From NCBI GenBank assembly GCA_031213475.1, contig JARUPZ010000016.1, positions 5,697,046 to 5,761,045 of the forward strand: a stretch of DNA of 64,000 nt. The letters are read 5' to 3'. The notes below the pieces were generated by a model. That model did not search any database. It was not told the origin of the DNA and worked only from the letters and a program-made list of their open reading frames with translations. The position numbers and the translations under genes were made by a program. Source of the DNA: Nereocystis luetkeana (lineage: Eukaryota; Sar; Phaeophyceae; Laminariales; Laminariaceae). Positions 19,992 through 33,430 of the stretch are shown here, piece after piece (within the stretch, counting starts at the first letter, position 1; every line of letters begins with the position of its first letter).

Positions 19992-22900
19992 ATTTCCTCC
20001 GTGTCGTCGACGGGGCCACTCTGACTTCTATGAGCTCTTGTTTTTAACCTGCCGTCGCCGTCGGTTGATGGCTGTGGCTCATCGTCATCGGTTCTACCTG
20101 AAATATGGTACGTGGGCCGGGCCGAATATGTGCGAGTGCAATCAAGAGTACATAGTCGACGTTTGGGAGAATGCAACGGAATTGAGTTGGGTCGTCGCGA
20201 CTTGAACAACTGGCACGGTATAGTTCTCAAATGGGATGCGGAAAATCCTAACTATGGCGGCCGACCTCTAGCTACGTAGCTCTATCTACGTGGTACATAT
20301 TTCAAAAAGGGCTGTGACCAAAATCAGGTACGTATACCTGGCGATTTTTGGGCCAAAATCAGTTAATACTAAAACCAAGTACAAAACGCGCGCCACAATC
20401 GGCGTTTAGTCCATGGAGATCTATATAAAAACACCTGCGCCTCAACATATATAGCGTGTGGCCTCCCAAATCTGAATTATTTTGTTTTATTTAGGGTATA
20501 GGTCATAGAAAACAACAGAGTACACATCATAACAACTGAAGTACATCGTACACCGAAGATATCAGGAGTACAACGTGCGCTGTCAAGGATGTAGGGCCGA
20601 TGTTCCAAACTAAAACCTAACAGGTACTGTACCACAGTAGTTTGGTGTCAGTCGAGGCATGTCGAGGCAAAGTTGCTGTCCGTCAAGGGGTGAAAATGCG
20701 GTCATCTGACATACTTGCCGTACACCCCAAAGAAGGAAAAATGGAATCACCTTGCGACATGTATGCATAAATACGTACGTACTACTGGTACGTACAAGCA
20801 CAGAGCGTACGAGTGTACGCATGAATGCGTACTTACGTACGAGTTTCTACACAAGAATTGTGCAACCGATGGACCACACACGCATACGCGGAGAAAAACC
20901 TGTGTACGTATGGCCCCTATCATTGGTTCAAAATAGGCCCAAATCAGTTAAAAGTTGAAAGCTAGACAGAGTACTTGTAGATAAATCAGGTAAACCCTTG
21001 ACCAATTCGAACCAAAATCAGTGACGATGTCAGTCTGGCCAATAGCAGGGCTCCTGGCGTGTGTTTTGAACTTGTTTCTGGTAAAATCGATTTTGGCCTA
21101 AAAATGACCAGGTATACCTGATTTTGGCTAAAACTCTTTCTAAAACAACCTCCAACAGTGGTCAACTGCTTGTACAGCAGCGGTGGCGACATGCACTCAC
21201 CGAGGAGATAAGGGCAGAGACAGCGGCAGAAAGTTGCCACGGCGTCCGCCTCTTCGCCGATGTAGGTTGCACGTCTGTTTTGAAGGTTGAACGCAAGCCG
21301 GCCTTTCCTGAAAGCGAACAGACGCAGCATCTGCCACACCAAAAAAAAGACCTGGTACACAATACGGATAGCATTTAGCGTAAGAAGGATGCAAAACAAC
21401 AACAAGAATATGTTTACGTCGATGAGGTGTTTGGCACTCTCGACGCCGACATGGCCATCGGGATAAGCCGCCTGCAGATAATCACTCCCCAACTGCACGC
21501 TACAGGGGTAGCGATATGCGGTTGAACTGCTGTAGTTGAAAAACCTTTAATGGGCGAGACAGAAAAGTAGAGTATCCGTGGCAGACGTCTACCAGACAAC
21601 TACAGCAGTACAACAGCACAGCAGTACCCGTAGGACTGAGACACAGAGAAATCCCACGAACGTCCAAGGCTCTTCAGTGCACGTAGCTTCAAAACGGCTG
21701 TATGTATAGCAGATAGCATTGGAGTTGTTGTAGATCTGCATGGCCTATTATATACACATGGCACCAAATGAGACCAGGATGCCAGGTGGGCGTTCGGCGG
21801 TTCCTGCGGAGGGTTGATCATATTTCTGCGCGTCCAAGCGGGAGTAGGGTGTCAAATGCGATAGGTCAAATGACCAAATGGGAAAATACAAGGTGATATA
21901 AAATATACGTGCCAACCTACTGCTGTAAAAAAAAAAGTTAACCCTTTTAGAACCGCAGTCCCGTTTTGGGGACAAACCACTCAAATTTCAAGTTTGCACG
22001 TACGTACATTTTCTCCGCTGGTGGCTGGAGAGTACCAGGATGTACGTACGTGGAAAAAATCAAAGTTCAAAATTCAAAAATGCAGCCCGTTCGGGTTTTT
22101 TAATGTATGCCGTGGAGCATAAAAAAACTCGTATAACATGTATGTATTTCTGAACCTCCAAGTGGGAGCCGGGTGTCGAATGGGATGGGCCCACTGCGGG
22201 ATCATAGTACCAAATGGGAAAACACCAGGTGATGCCTAACATACGTATCATACAAACAAACGTACTGTACAAAAAATCTCCGCTTGTGGCTGCTATAGAA
22301 TCGGCACGGACACTGGTTGTGCTGGATGTCGACGGGTAGAAAGAACGGTTTAATGTGAAGAACACACACATAGAGTACAGCAGTACCAGGATGGATGTAC
22401 GTATACACGTACCACAGTTAGTACGTAATACTCGTACGAAAAAAAGATGCTCGAAGTTCAAAATTCAAAATGCAGCCCGTTGGGTCTTTAAATTTATGCC
22501 GTGGGGTAAAAAAAAAACTTGTACAACAGGTACACCAGCAGGGCATCACAAAATGAAGAGCGCAGCAGTGATCTCCTTGCTGCTGTGGGTCTAACAAGAG
22601 GGATAGAATTAGGTGGCGAGAAGGAAATCTGGTAGCATCGCTCCGATTGGCTAGGAGAGCTATCACTGATCAGACGTACAAAAAGCGTGACCCCCTCGTA
22701 CGACACCACAGCCGCAGTACCACGAGTAGAAATAGTTGAGACAGGGGGACCCACTGCTGTATATATCACGCGGTCCACTCCAAGCTATGATGTGTTGCCC
22801 ACCCACAAGGAAAGTAGCATTCGCGTACTCTCACCTTGGGATAGCTGCCATCAACGCTGTCGCTGGTCGTCTAGTCCATGGAGAGAGCTGTCCTCTCCAG

Positions 22901-23879
22901 CTCTCCAGTCTCGTCCATTTCGAAAAAGGCTTCTGTTTTGGAGGGACGCTCGCGTACTGCTGTACCTGGTACCTGGTAGTTGTATTTCAAATTGTCGGCC
23001 TAGGTGCCCCTCCACGCCCTCACCCACAGCGTTTCGACTCAATGATTTCACATGCTCAGAGCTACGAGTATATGCGACGGGAATGTGTATATCGCCTGTA
23101 ATTGCTTGCTGCTAGTGCTGCCATCGGCAAGAGCTGTGGCGTGCAGCGTGTGGCTTCAACGGACTGGCGGTTTTTGAGGGTTTCGAAATGCTTGTGAAGC
23201 TTGTTTTCATAGGGGTTGAAGCAACGTATTTTGAAAAAAAAACAACTAGCCACTGGATACAGGCTGCCGCTGTGCAGCGGTATGTGTGTATGTGCGGTCT
23301 GGACCCGGAGCGTATAGTACGCGACATATGTCGAGAATCAAGTAGTCAAGAATTCAGGCTGAAATATTCCGAGATATTATAAGGAATTGCAGCGAAGCGT
23401 TTGTGCTCAGGCAGAAACGCCATTCTATAGGCTGTCTATGATCGATGTTCGCATCACAATTCGCGAGCCTTGGCCAGAAAAGGATCGCGTTGTTACTGGT
23501 GTATACGCCACGGCCACCCCATGTCCTGTAATGCTCAATTCGCAAGCGCCGGAGGGTTCGTCAAGCAAGACGCTGGGAGGTAATTTGGATAATTTCCGTC
23601 CAAACAAAGGCTCGAGCAAGCCACGAATCACTCAAGGGAGGGCAGGTACAGCCAGCCTTTGGAGGGGAACTGATCGAATCGCTGCAGTCACAATGCCTCT
23701 GGGGGGCGACATGACCATTCCTCACAAGCGTGCGCAATCTCAATGCCTCTGGTGGGTAGCATGTTGTTCCACCTTCAGCGGGTGCAATGTCAATGTGCCT
23801 CCAGAGGCTGCCCATTCTCATAGACCTCCACCTGGGCAACTATTTCCCACGGCGCTCCAGAGCGAACGGCACGCAAACA

Positions 23880-24744
23880 CTCTAGAGGCTAGCATTTAGT
23901 AGAGACCTCCAGCCGTCGCATCAGAAAAGCTCCCTCTAGAGGGGCGAAGCCTCATACCCTAAACAATCTCCAACGCGCTCTGGAGGGTGAAATGCCGACC
24001 CCCCTCCAGAGTTTTCAATATAAACCCCTCTAGAGGGTTGAAACGGTCATTACCCTCCTCCGGAACAAACCTGTCGCACGGCCCTCCAGCGGTATATAGA
24101 CAGCCCACTCTAGAGGCTAGCATTTAGTAGAGACCTCCAGCCGTCGCATCAGAAAAGAGCTCCCTCTAGAGGGGCGAAACCTCATACCCTAGACAATCGC
24201 CAACGCGCTCTGGAGGGTGAAATGCCGACCTCCCTCCAGAGTTTTCAATATAAACCCCTCTAGAGGGTTGAAACAACCATTGCCCTCCTCCGGAACAAAC
24301 CTGCCGCACGCCCTCCAGCGGTATATAGACAGCCCACTCTAGAGGCTAGCATTTAGTAGAGACCTCCAGCCGTCACATCAGAAAAGAGCTCCCTCTAGAG
24401 GGGCGAAACCTCATACCCTAGACAATCGCCAACGCGCTCTGGAGGGTGAAATGTCGACCTCCCTCCAGAGTTTTCAATACAAACCCCTCTAGAGGGTTGA
24501 AACGGTCATTTCCCTCCTCCGGAACAAACCTGCCGCACGGCCCTCCAGCGGTATATAGACAGCCCACTCTAGAGGCTAGCGCACATGACAAGCCTGTACA
24601 GGGTACCAAAAGAAAAAAATCCCTCTAGAGGGCGGAAGGCCTGGCCCTCCAAGCCTCAAACACCCTCTGGAGGGTGGCCTCGCCCTCTGGAGGGTCAAAT
24701 TGTTCCCTGGAGGGTCTTTGGGGGTAGCCGATTGGCCACGTGTG
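23880..24744 (+). repeat. Right subterminal repeats of E4
   Basis: Units marked by CTCTAGAGGCTAGCATTTAG at 23880, 24108 and 24337, with a terminal variant at 24567, giving spacings of 228-230 bp. Each has CCCTCTAGAGGG and CCCTCCAGAGTT motifs and GCGGTATATAG. The last 200 bp hold densely packed CCCTCTGGAGGG copies before the terminal inverted sequence. Confidence 0.88.
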
Positions 24745-25765
24745 TGGTCGTCTAGTCCATGGAGAGAGCTGTCCTCTCCAGCTCTCCAGTCTCGTCCATT
24801 TCGAAAAAGGCTTCTGTTTTGGAGGGACGCTCGCGTACTGCTGTACCTGGTACCTGGTAGTTGTATTTCAAATTGTTGGCCTAGGTGCCCCTCCACGCCC
24901 TCACCCACAGCGTTTCGACTCAAAGATTTCACATGCTCAGAGCTACGAGTATATGCGACGGGAATGTGTATATCGCCTGTAATTGCTTGCTGCCAGTGCT
25001 GCCATCGGCAAGAGTTGGCGTGCAGCGTGTGGCTTCAACGGACTGGCGGTTTTTGAGGGTTTCGAAATGCTTGTGAAGCTTGTTTTCATAGGGGTTGAAG
25101 CAACGTATTTTGAAAAAAAGAAAAATGGCCGCTGGATACAGGCTGCCGCTGTGCAGCGGTATGTGTGTATGTATATGCGGTCTGGACCCGGAGCGTATAG
25201 TACGCGACATGTGTCGAGAATCAAGTAGTCAAGAATTCAGGCTGAAATATTTCGAGATATAAGGAATTGCAGCGAAGCGTTTGTGCTCAGGCAGAAACGC
25301 CATTCTATAGGCTGTCTATCTATGCTCGATGTTCGCATCACAATTCGCGAGCCTTGGCCAGAAAAGGATCGCGTTGTTACTGGTGTATACGCTACGGCCA
25401 CCCCATGCCGTGTAATGCTCAATTCGCGAGCGCCGGAGGTTTCGTCAAGCAAGAAACTGGGAGGTAATTAGGATAATTTCCGTCCAAAGAAAGACTCGAG
25501 CAAGCCATGAATCACTCAAGGGAGGGCAGGTACAGCCAGCCTTTGGAGGGGAACTGATCGAATCGCTGCAGTCACAATGATGCCTCTGGGGGGCGACATG
25601 ACCATTCCTCACACGCGTGCGCAATCTCAATGCCTCTGGTGGGTAGCATGTTGTTCCACCTTCAGCGGGTGCAATGTCAATGTGCCTCCAGAGGCTGCCC
25701 ATCCTCATAGACCTCAACCGGAGCAACTATTTCCCACGGCGCTCAAAGCGAACGGCACGCAAACA

Positions 25766-26637
25766 CTCTAGAGGCTAGCATTTAGTAGAGACCTCCAGCC
25801 GTCGCATCAGAAAAGCTCCCTCTTCTCTAGAGGGGCGAAACCTCATACCCTAGACAATCGCCAACGCGCTCTGGAGGGTGAAATGCCGACCCCCCTCCAG
25901 AGTTTTCAATATAGACCCCTCTAGAGGGTTGAAACGGTCATTACCCTCCTCCGGAACAAACCTGCCGCACGGCCCTCCAGCGGTATATAGACAGCCCACT
26001 CTAGAGGCTAGCATTTAGTAGAGACCTCCAGCCGTCGCATCAGAAAAGAGCTCCCTCTAGAGGGGCGAAACCTCATACCCTAGACAATCGCCAACGCGCT
26101 CTGGAGGGTGAAATGCCGACCCCCCTCCAGAGTTTTCAATATAGACCCCTCTAGAGGGTTGAAACGACCATTGCCCTCCTCCAGAACAAACCTGCCGCAC
26201 GGCCCTCCAACGGTATATAGACAGCCCACTCTAGAGGCTAGCATTTAGTAGAGACCTCCAGCCGTCGCATCAGAAAAGAGCTCCCTCTAGAGGGGCGAAC
26301 CTTCACACCCTAGACAATCGCCAACGCGCTCTGGAGGGTGAAATGCCGACCCCCCTCCAGAGTTTTCAATACAAACCCCTCTAGAGGGTTGAAACGGCCA
26401 TTGCCCTCCTCCGGAACAAACCTGCCGCACGGCCCTCCAGCGGTATACAGACAGCCCACTCTAGAGGCTAGCGCACATGACAAGCCTGTACAGGGTACCA
26501 AAGGAAAAAAAATCCCTCTAGAGGGCGAAAGGCCTGACCCTCCAAGCCTCAAACACCCTCTGGAGGGTGGCCACGCCCTCTGGAGGGTCAAATTGTTCCC
26601 TGGAGGGTTTTTGGGGGTAGCCGATTGGCCACGTGTG
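25766..26637 (+). repeat. Right subterminal repeats of E3
   Basis: Three 229-bp units (about 25766, 25998 and 26228) and a terminal variant (about 26459), as in E4. They lie beyond E4, which shows that this end belongs to the outer copy. Confidence 0.87.
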
Positions 26638-28866
26638 CCCTTTTTTCCGATCGTTGAACGATTATTTTCAACGATCTTTTTTTTCCGATCGTTGAACGAT
26701 CTTTTTCAACGATCCTTTCTTACGGTCGTTGAACGATCCTTTTTAACGATCCTTTTTTATGATCGCTGAACGATCCTTTTCAACGACCCTTTTTTGTGAT
26801 CGTTGAACGATCCTTTTAAACGATAATTTTTTCCGATCGTTAAACGATCCTTTTCAACGTTTTTTTTCATCGTTGAACGATCCTTCTGAACGATCCTTTT
26901 TTCGTGATCGTTGAACGATCTTTTTCAACGATTTTTTTTTCCGATCGTTGAACGATCCTTTCGAACGATCCTTTTTTCCGATCATTGAACCATCCTTTTC
27001 AACGATCCTTTTTTCCGATCGTTGAACCATCTTTTTAAACGATCTTTTTTTATGATCGTTGAACGATCCTTTTTAACGATCCTTTTTTATGATCGTTGAA
27101 CGATCTTTTTTACCGATCCTTTTTTATGATCGTTGAACGATCTTTTTTAACAATCTTTTTTTATGATCGTTGAACCATCCTTTTCAACAATGCTTTTTTC
27201 CGATCGTTGAAACATCTTTTTTAACGATCTTTTTTGATGATCGTTGAACGAGATCCTTTTCAACGATCCTTTTTTATGGTCGTTGAACGATCTTTTTTAA
27301 CGATCTTTTTTGATGATCGTTGAACGAGATCCTTCTCAACGATCCTTTTTTATGATCGTTGAACGATCTTTTTTAACGATCCTTTTTGACGATCGTTGAA
27401 CGATCGTTTTAACGATCCTTTTTTCCGATCGTTGAACGATCGTTTTAACGATCCATTTTTTTGATCGTTGAACGGTCCTTTTAAACGGCCTTTTTTCCGA
27501 TCGTTAAACGATCATTTTTAACGATCTTTTTTTCCGATCGTTGAAGGTTCTTGTTCAACGATCCTTTTTTATGGTCGTTGAACGATCCTTTTTAACGATC
27601 CTTTTTCATGATCGCTGAACGATCTTTTTCAACGACCCTTTTTTATGATCGTTGAACGATCGTTTTCCACGATCCTTTTTTTTATGATTGTTGAACGATC
27701 CTTTTCAACGATAATTTTTTCCGATCGTTGAACGATCCTTTTCAACGTTTTTTTTTTCATCGTTGAACGATCCTTCTGAACGATCCTTTTTTCGTGATCG
27801 TTGAACGATCCTTTTGAACGATCATTTTTTCCGATCGTTGAACGATCCTTTTGAACGATCCTTTTTTCCGATCGTTGAACCATCCTTTTCAACGATCCTT
27901 TTTTCCGATCGTTGAACCATCTTTTTTAACGATCTTTTTTCATGATCGTTGAACGATCCTTTCGAACAATCCTTTTTTATGATCGTTGAACGATCTTTTT
28001 TTACGATCCTTTTTTATGATCGTTGAACGATCTTTTTGAACGATCCTTTTTGACGATCGTTGAACGATGGTTTGAACGTTTCTTTTTTATGATCGTTGAA
28101 CGATGGTTTTAACGATCCTTTTTTTCGATCGTTGAACGATCGTTTTAACAATCCTTTTTTCCGATCGTTGAACGGCCCTTTTAAACGGCCTTTTTTTCCG
28201 ATCGTTGAACGATCATTTTTTCCGATCTTTTTTTCCAATCGTTGAACGATCTTTTTCAACGATCCTTTTTTATTGTCGTTGAACGATCCTTTTTAACGAT
28301 ACTTTTTTTTGATCGTTGAACGATCCTTTTCAACGACCCTTTTTTTTTATTGTTGAACGATCGTTTTCATTGAACGATGGTTTTAACGATCCTCTTTTTC
28401 GATCGTTGAACGATCCTTTTCAACGAATCCTTTGTTATGATCGTTGAACGATCTTTTTTAACGATCCTTTTTATGATCGTTGAACGATCGTTTTAACGAT
28501 CCTTTTTTCCGATCGTTGAACGGTCCTCTTAAACGGCCTTTTTTCCGATCGTTGAACGATCATTTTTAACGATCTTTTTTTTTCGATCGTTGAACGATCT
28601 TTTTCAACGATCCTTTTTTATGGTCGTTGAACGATCCTTTGTAACGATATATTTTATGATCGCTGAACGATCCTTTTCAACGACCCTTTTTTATGATCGT
28701 TGAACGATCGTTTTCAACGATCCTTTTTTTATTATTGTTGAACGATCCTTTTAAACGATAATTTTTTCCGATCGTTGAACGATCCTTTTTCACGATCCTT
28801 TCTTCCGATCGTTGAACGATCCTTTTGAACGATCGTTTAACGATCCTTTTTTATGATCGTTGAACG
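26638..28866. repeat. 37-bp satellite array M2
   Basis: Same monomer family as 12602-13920. Variant monomers such as those carrying AAACGGCC recur at intervals of several hundred bases, indicating a higher-order pattern. Bases from about 27540 to the array end match 46732-48021 almost base for base, differing by one monomer of about 36 bp. Confidence 0.93.
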
Positions 28867-31133
28867 TGATCTCGATATCACCTTGCCACCGACGGTCCCG
28901 GCGGGCTGGTCTGTTTCGTACCGGAGTGTGTAGCGGTTGGCTCTCTCAGGGTGACACAACAATTGGAGCGCGCCGGGTTTTGCTTGTTGCTGCTCTTGGC
29001 TAGATAACTTCGAATTGGCAGGCAGGGCAACCTCTGGGATGGACACGGCGAACATAGTAGTAGAACAGACGCCCATACCAGGTGCGTTCGAGAGGTGGAA
29101 ACCAGCTTTAAAACAAAATACCAAGAGTCGAGGCTAATAGCCTATCAGTTATGTGGTGTATTAGTACAGCATTGTAGCTCTGTCTCTGCCGCAGACCCGA
29201 GAGGTGACACGTTGTGATATTTTCTCCTGCTCTTTCATGCATGCATCAGGCCTTTTTCCAACATGCAAATTTTGCAGAATGTAATCAAGTCAGAACGTAA
29301 AAAAACACGTTTCAATGCAATCTGTGCAACCTGCCTCGCAAGAGTCTTTATTTTGGTTGCCTTTCGTGGCGATTGAGAGAGAGGATGATCGTTGAGTGTC
29401 TGCTGTACCGAACCCCGTACCTCTAGACAGTATTTTCTGCCTTCGACATGACCTTAGGTACATCTCTGGCCTGCCTTCTGCCTGCCCCCTTCTCTAGCAC
29501 GTCAATCTCCAGCGATGCTGATTGTCTACGGCGTTCCTGCACAAGGATACACGGGTGGTCTCTCCCCCCCCCCCCTGCACAATATGGGCGCCTAAAATCC
29601 TTGTGGGGACATTGAGCGAGGTAGCAAACCACCCGAGGAGTCGGCAATATCTCAATTTCGTACGCCAAATGGTGTGCTACCTTGTTCAATGCTCCACAAA
29701 CTATTTTTTCCCGCCCACATTTTGCAAGGGGCGGGGTCCTGGCCACTCGTGTGGGCGAGTGCTCTAGCCGGGAGTCGACATCCTCACGCCAATCACGGCT
29801 TCCATTTGCTGCAAAAGTGCACCATATTCCACTAAACACGTCCTATAGTAGGAGATGCACTTGGTAGTGGTTACGCCTCGCCAAGGGATTGGCCTGTGCG
29901 GTAGACTAGAGCTGACCAAGGCATCCATAAAAAACGACCAGTAGGAAAGTTGGCGGGCAGCATCAAAATTTAAGCGGCAATGCGATCGCAAAAATCCACA
30001 GGTGGCTCTCCGAGTGCAACTGCAATAAACCAAAAGTTTGCACACATCATACAGTGGTTGTTGCAGCCCCCTCTTGCGCTGGCAATGGCCCTCCGGACCT
30101 TTGGGCATCGTTTGCGGGAATTACCATCGAGCAAGTGGTGTAATGCCTGACAAAAACGCGACGAGCCCTCAGCGCAAAATACCTAATAATCTCAAGACAT
30201 ACTCGCACGCCGGAGCTAAGGTAACACCTTTCCACTTGGTCAAGCTTCCTTCAGACGTCACCCAGACACTTCCGTGGGGGGCATCAGCTGCGACATTGGA
30301 ACACCTTCTAATGACAGGCCAATTTATCTTAGGAACTTCACACGACCCGCTTCTACTCTTTTCCGCGCATTTGACCCTTGTACAGCTGAACTCCCCGTTT
30401 TTGTGGCGACAAAATACTTGGAATCAGACTGGGATCATTTTTCGGAGTAGAAACAATTGATCAACACAGTTTCTCCCGTGATCGACGCGCTCCAGTGCCT
30501 GTTCCAACAACTCCGGGGTATGCCGGCCACTTCTTTCCCGCGGTGGCCCCCGCTCCCGTCCCTCCGGTACGTCCAGTGGTTTCAATATGATCGCGGCTGC
30601 TACTCGTAGCGCTACCTACCCTCCCCCAGCTCTTGCTCGCAGCTGGCTCGACGACCACCCCGCGCCGCGCTCCACTTCCTGCCGACTTCCCCCACCTGTC
30701 GACGGGACGATCCCGCGTTGCGTCCGGTCGCCCGCTCTGAACCCCCGTCATCGTAGCCCACGGCGATTTATCTTCAACCTCCTTTACACCCCACGCACGT
30801 TCTCCTCCTGAGGCGAGACGTTTGTACCGGATATAAAATATAATATATACCAGGTATGTATATATATATATTTAATGGACGTGGTTGGTTTACTGTTTTG
30901 TTGTTGGCGCGTAGTTTTGCCTTATAGGGGTAGCGCCATGTATTCTGGGCGTACACATAAGGAAAGCTTCGTCTTCATGTTAATGTGGAAAAGCTCCTTA
31001 TATTTCCGACCAAGATGGTACGTAGGGTTAGCCCGATGAGCAATCCCATGACCTGGTTAAAAAGGTGTGTACCCAGGTATACAATGGAAAATAACTGTGC
31101 AAAAACCGACACAAAAATAGGGATGCCCGGTAG
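28867..31133. repeat. Block U1, first copy of a 2.27-kb low-copy segment
   Basis: Non-satellite sequence present three times (also 48022-50288 and 58254-60511). It holds a C-run near 29561-29574 and an AT-rich stretch with TATA repeats near 30835-30875. Open frames of 138 codons (minus, 29423-29839) and 140 codons (plus, 30038-30460) overlap other open frames, and I recognise no domain, so I call no gene. Its right edge, GGATGCCCGGTAG, is the breakpoint of the tandem duplication: in U3 it continues into single-copy DNA, here into truncated E5. Confidence 0.85.
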
Positions 31134-32727
31134 ATTCTGATTAGTCGGGGGGAGGGGGGGATCAGAGCATCAGGGCATGTCTGTTTTCTATCTATTGGAT
31201 TGCGTTCATATTCGTTGTTTTCCCGTGCTCGATGGTGGCAGGTGTGAGTAATTTTGTTGGGATGTCCCTGACCCATGTGTAGTGGCTGCGCCATCTCTGT
31301 TCGGTTGCAGTGCCCGCAGGGTGTGTTTTGTTTAAAGCGCGTGTTTAGCTCACGCAGGTTGCCACAATGTGATGCCCCCTCTTGTGTTCGAATGATGATA
31401 CCGTCTTTGTTTTTGTATTCTGGCCAGTTGATGCTGGGAATTTCAATATCCACATATCTGTGTCTGGCTGCTGCCTATATTGTAATTGTTTGTCGGCGAA
31501 AGCTCAAGACAGAGGGGGTTTACTAATTTTTGTGAATTACGTATGATACTCGCTCAACCACGACATGTGGGGAGTTGTTATACTGTTGCCTCATTGTGGC
31601 GCATTGGTTTAGAACTCGTCAAAGAGAGGCACGGGCTTCCCCGAAGCATACGCACGTAGATGCATTGAGCAGGGAGGAGGCAGAAGGACACGCAAGGGGT
31701 AGGTTAGGCGGGTACCACGCCGCACGATCGACATACTGTACACATTGTTGTACATTACATGCCCGCAACCGGTGTTTGTATGGCGTAGAATAGTCTCGAA
31801 AGGCGGGCTTCCCCGAAGCATACGCACGTAGATGCATTGAGCAGGGAGGAGGCAGAAGGACACGCAAGGGGTAGGTTAGGCGGGTACCACGCCGCACGGT
31901 CGACATACTGTACACATTGTTGTACATTACATGCCCGCAACCGGTGTTTGTATGGCGTAGAATAGTCTCGAAAGGCGTGGCAGATATAGGACATCGTGTG
32001 TAAACAACTGTCCACACAGGGCCAGTTGGATTGAGCAAACATGTAGTAGATTCATAATATAAAGCAAAATATTGGATGCAACAATGTGTACAATTTCCGC
32101 ATAATATATATCTATAAATACAGGGGGCGCGTATGACTGTCAGCGTCTTGTGGCGGTTCACCGTACAAACCCACTAGATGTCGGTGTGGTGGGTGCGTTT
32201 TCGACTGCACTGTAGGGTCGCCCGTTTTTGGGCACCCTCCAGCGGGTACGGTCGCATACCCTCCAGAGGGTTTTGGGGGGTGGCGTCAGCCTCCACAGCG
32301 TGCGCGCCGGAAAACTCTGTACGTCGATGTGGTGGGTCTGAAAATTGCCGCGCGATAGTGTCACCCAATTTTGGGCGCCCTCCAGAGGAAAAGGCATTTT
32401 GCCCTCCAGAGGGTTTCTACTGTGACGCCGGCCTCCAGAGCGTGCGCGGCCGACCACTCTGTACGTCGGTGTGGTGGGTCTAAAATTTACCGCACGATAG
32501 TATCGCCCTATTTTGGGCACCCTCCAGAGGGAAAGATATTCTGCCCGCTAGAGGGTTTTTGTTGTGACGTCGGCCTCCAGAGCGTGCGCGGCCGACCACT
32601 CTGTACGTCGGTGTGGAGGGCCTAAATTTTACCGCACGATAGTATAGCCCATTTTTGAGCACCCTCCAGAGGGTAAGATATTTTGCCCTCCAGAGGGTGT
32701 TTGGTGGTAGCCGATTGGCCACGTGTG
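31134..32727 (-). mobile_element. Element E copy 5 (E5), reverse, truncated
   Basis: On the minus strand from 32727 this is the left terminus of E, its subterminal array and 1 kb of interior, with the 172-bp duplication typical of E2 and E8. It stops abruptly at 31134, inside the element interior (at GATTAGTCGGGGGG), where U1 begins. The missing right half was cut off by the duplication breakpoint, not by transposition. Confidence 0.88.
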
Positions 32728-33430
32728 TTTTTCCGATCTTTTTTTCCGATCGTTGAACGATCTTTTTCAACGATCCTTTTTTATGGTCGTTGAACGATCC
32801 TTTTTAACGATCCTTTTTTATGATCGCTGAACGATCCTTTTCAACGACCCTTTTTTATGATTGTTGAACGATCGTTTTCAACGATCCTTTTTTTTATGAT
32901 TGTTGAACGATCCTTTTAAACGATAATTTTTTCCGATCGTTGAACGATCCTTTTCAACGTTTTTTTTTTCATCGTTGAACGATCCTTCTGAATGATCCTT
33001 TTTTCGTGATCGTTGAACAATCCATTTCAACGATCCTTTTTTCCGATCGTTGAACGATCCTTTTCAACGATCCTTTTTTCCGATCGTTGAACCATCCTTT
33101 TCAACGATCCTTTTTTCCGATCGTTGAACCATCTTTTTTAACGATCTTTTTTTATGATCGTTGAACGATCCTTTATAACGATCCTTTTTGATGATCGTTG
33201 AACGTTTTTTTTTAACGATCCTTTTTTATGATCGTTGAACACGATCTTTTTTAACGATCCTTTTTATGATCGTTGAACCATCCTTTTCAACGATCCTTTT
33301 TTCCGTTCGTTGAACCATCTTTTTTAACGATCCTTTTTTATGATCGTTGAACGAGATCCTTTTCAACGATCCTTTTTTATGATCGTTGAATGATCCTTTT
33401 CAACGATCCTTTTTTCCGATCGTTGAACCA
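32728..33430. repeat. 37-bp satellite array M3
   Basis: Same monomer family. It is collinear with 51883-52585 and ends at the CA where E6 is inserted. Confidence 0.93.

Larger units (their letters stand above)
18354..24744 (+). mobile_element. Element E copy 4 (E4), full length, inserted in E3
   Basis: 6,391 bp from CACACGTGG at 18354 to CCACGTGTG at 24744, with TG duplicated at 18352-18353 and 24745-24746. Joining the flanks gives GTCGCTGGTCGTC, exactly as found uninterrupted in E4 itself (22860), E6 and E7. It is the longest copy and alone carries an extra segment of about 80 bp near 22290-22370. Its left half has the longest open reading frame version of the zinc-finger-like segment (19431-19991). 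Confidence 0.93.
13921..26637 (+). mobile_element. Element E copy 3 (E3), full length, split by E4
   Basis: Left end at 13921 (CACACGTGG) and right end at 26637 (CCACGTGTG), flanked by CC at 13919-13920 and 26638-26639. Its own sequence is 13921-18353 plus 24747-26637, about 6.32 kb; the middle is E4. It sits in the 37-bp satellite, and a matching empty site occurs in the third duplication unit near 53206. Order: left subterminal array, a zone of short open frames, an embedded inverted-repeat element (15891-16704), a diverged 325-bp tandem duplication, more short frames, and the right subterminal array. Confidence 0.9.

Noticed and set aside
29423-30460. Open frames of 138 (minus) and 140 (plus) codons in block U, repeated three times
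   Set aside because: Copies are too similar to show selection, frames overlap on both strands, and no domain is recognised.
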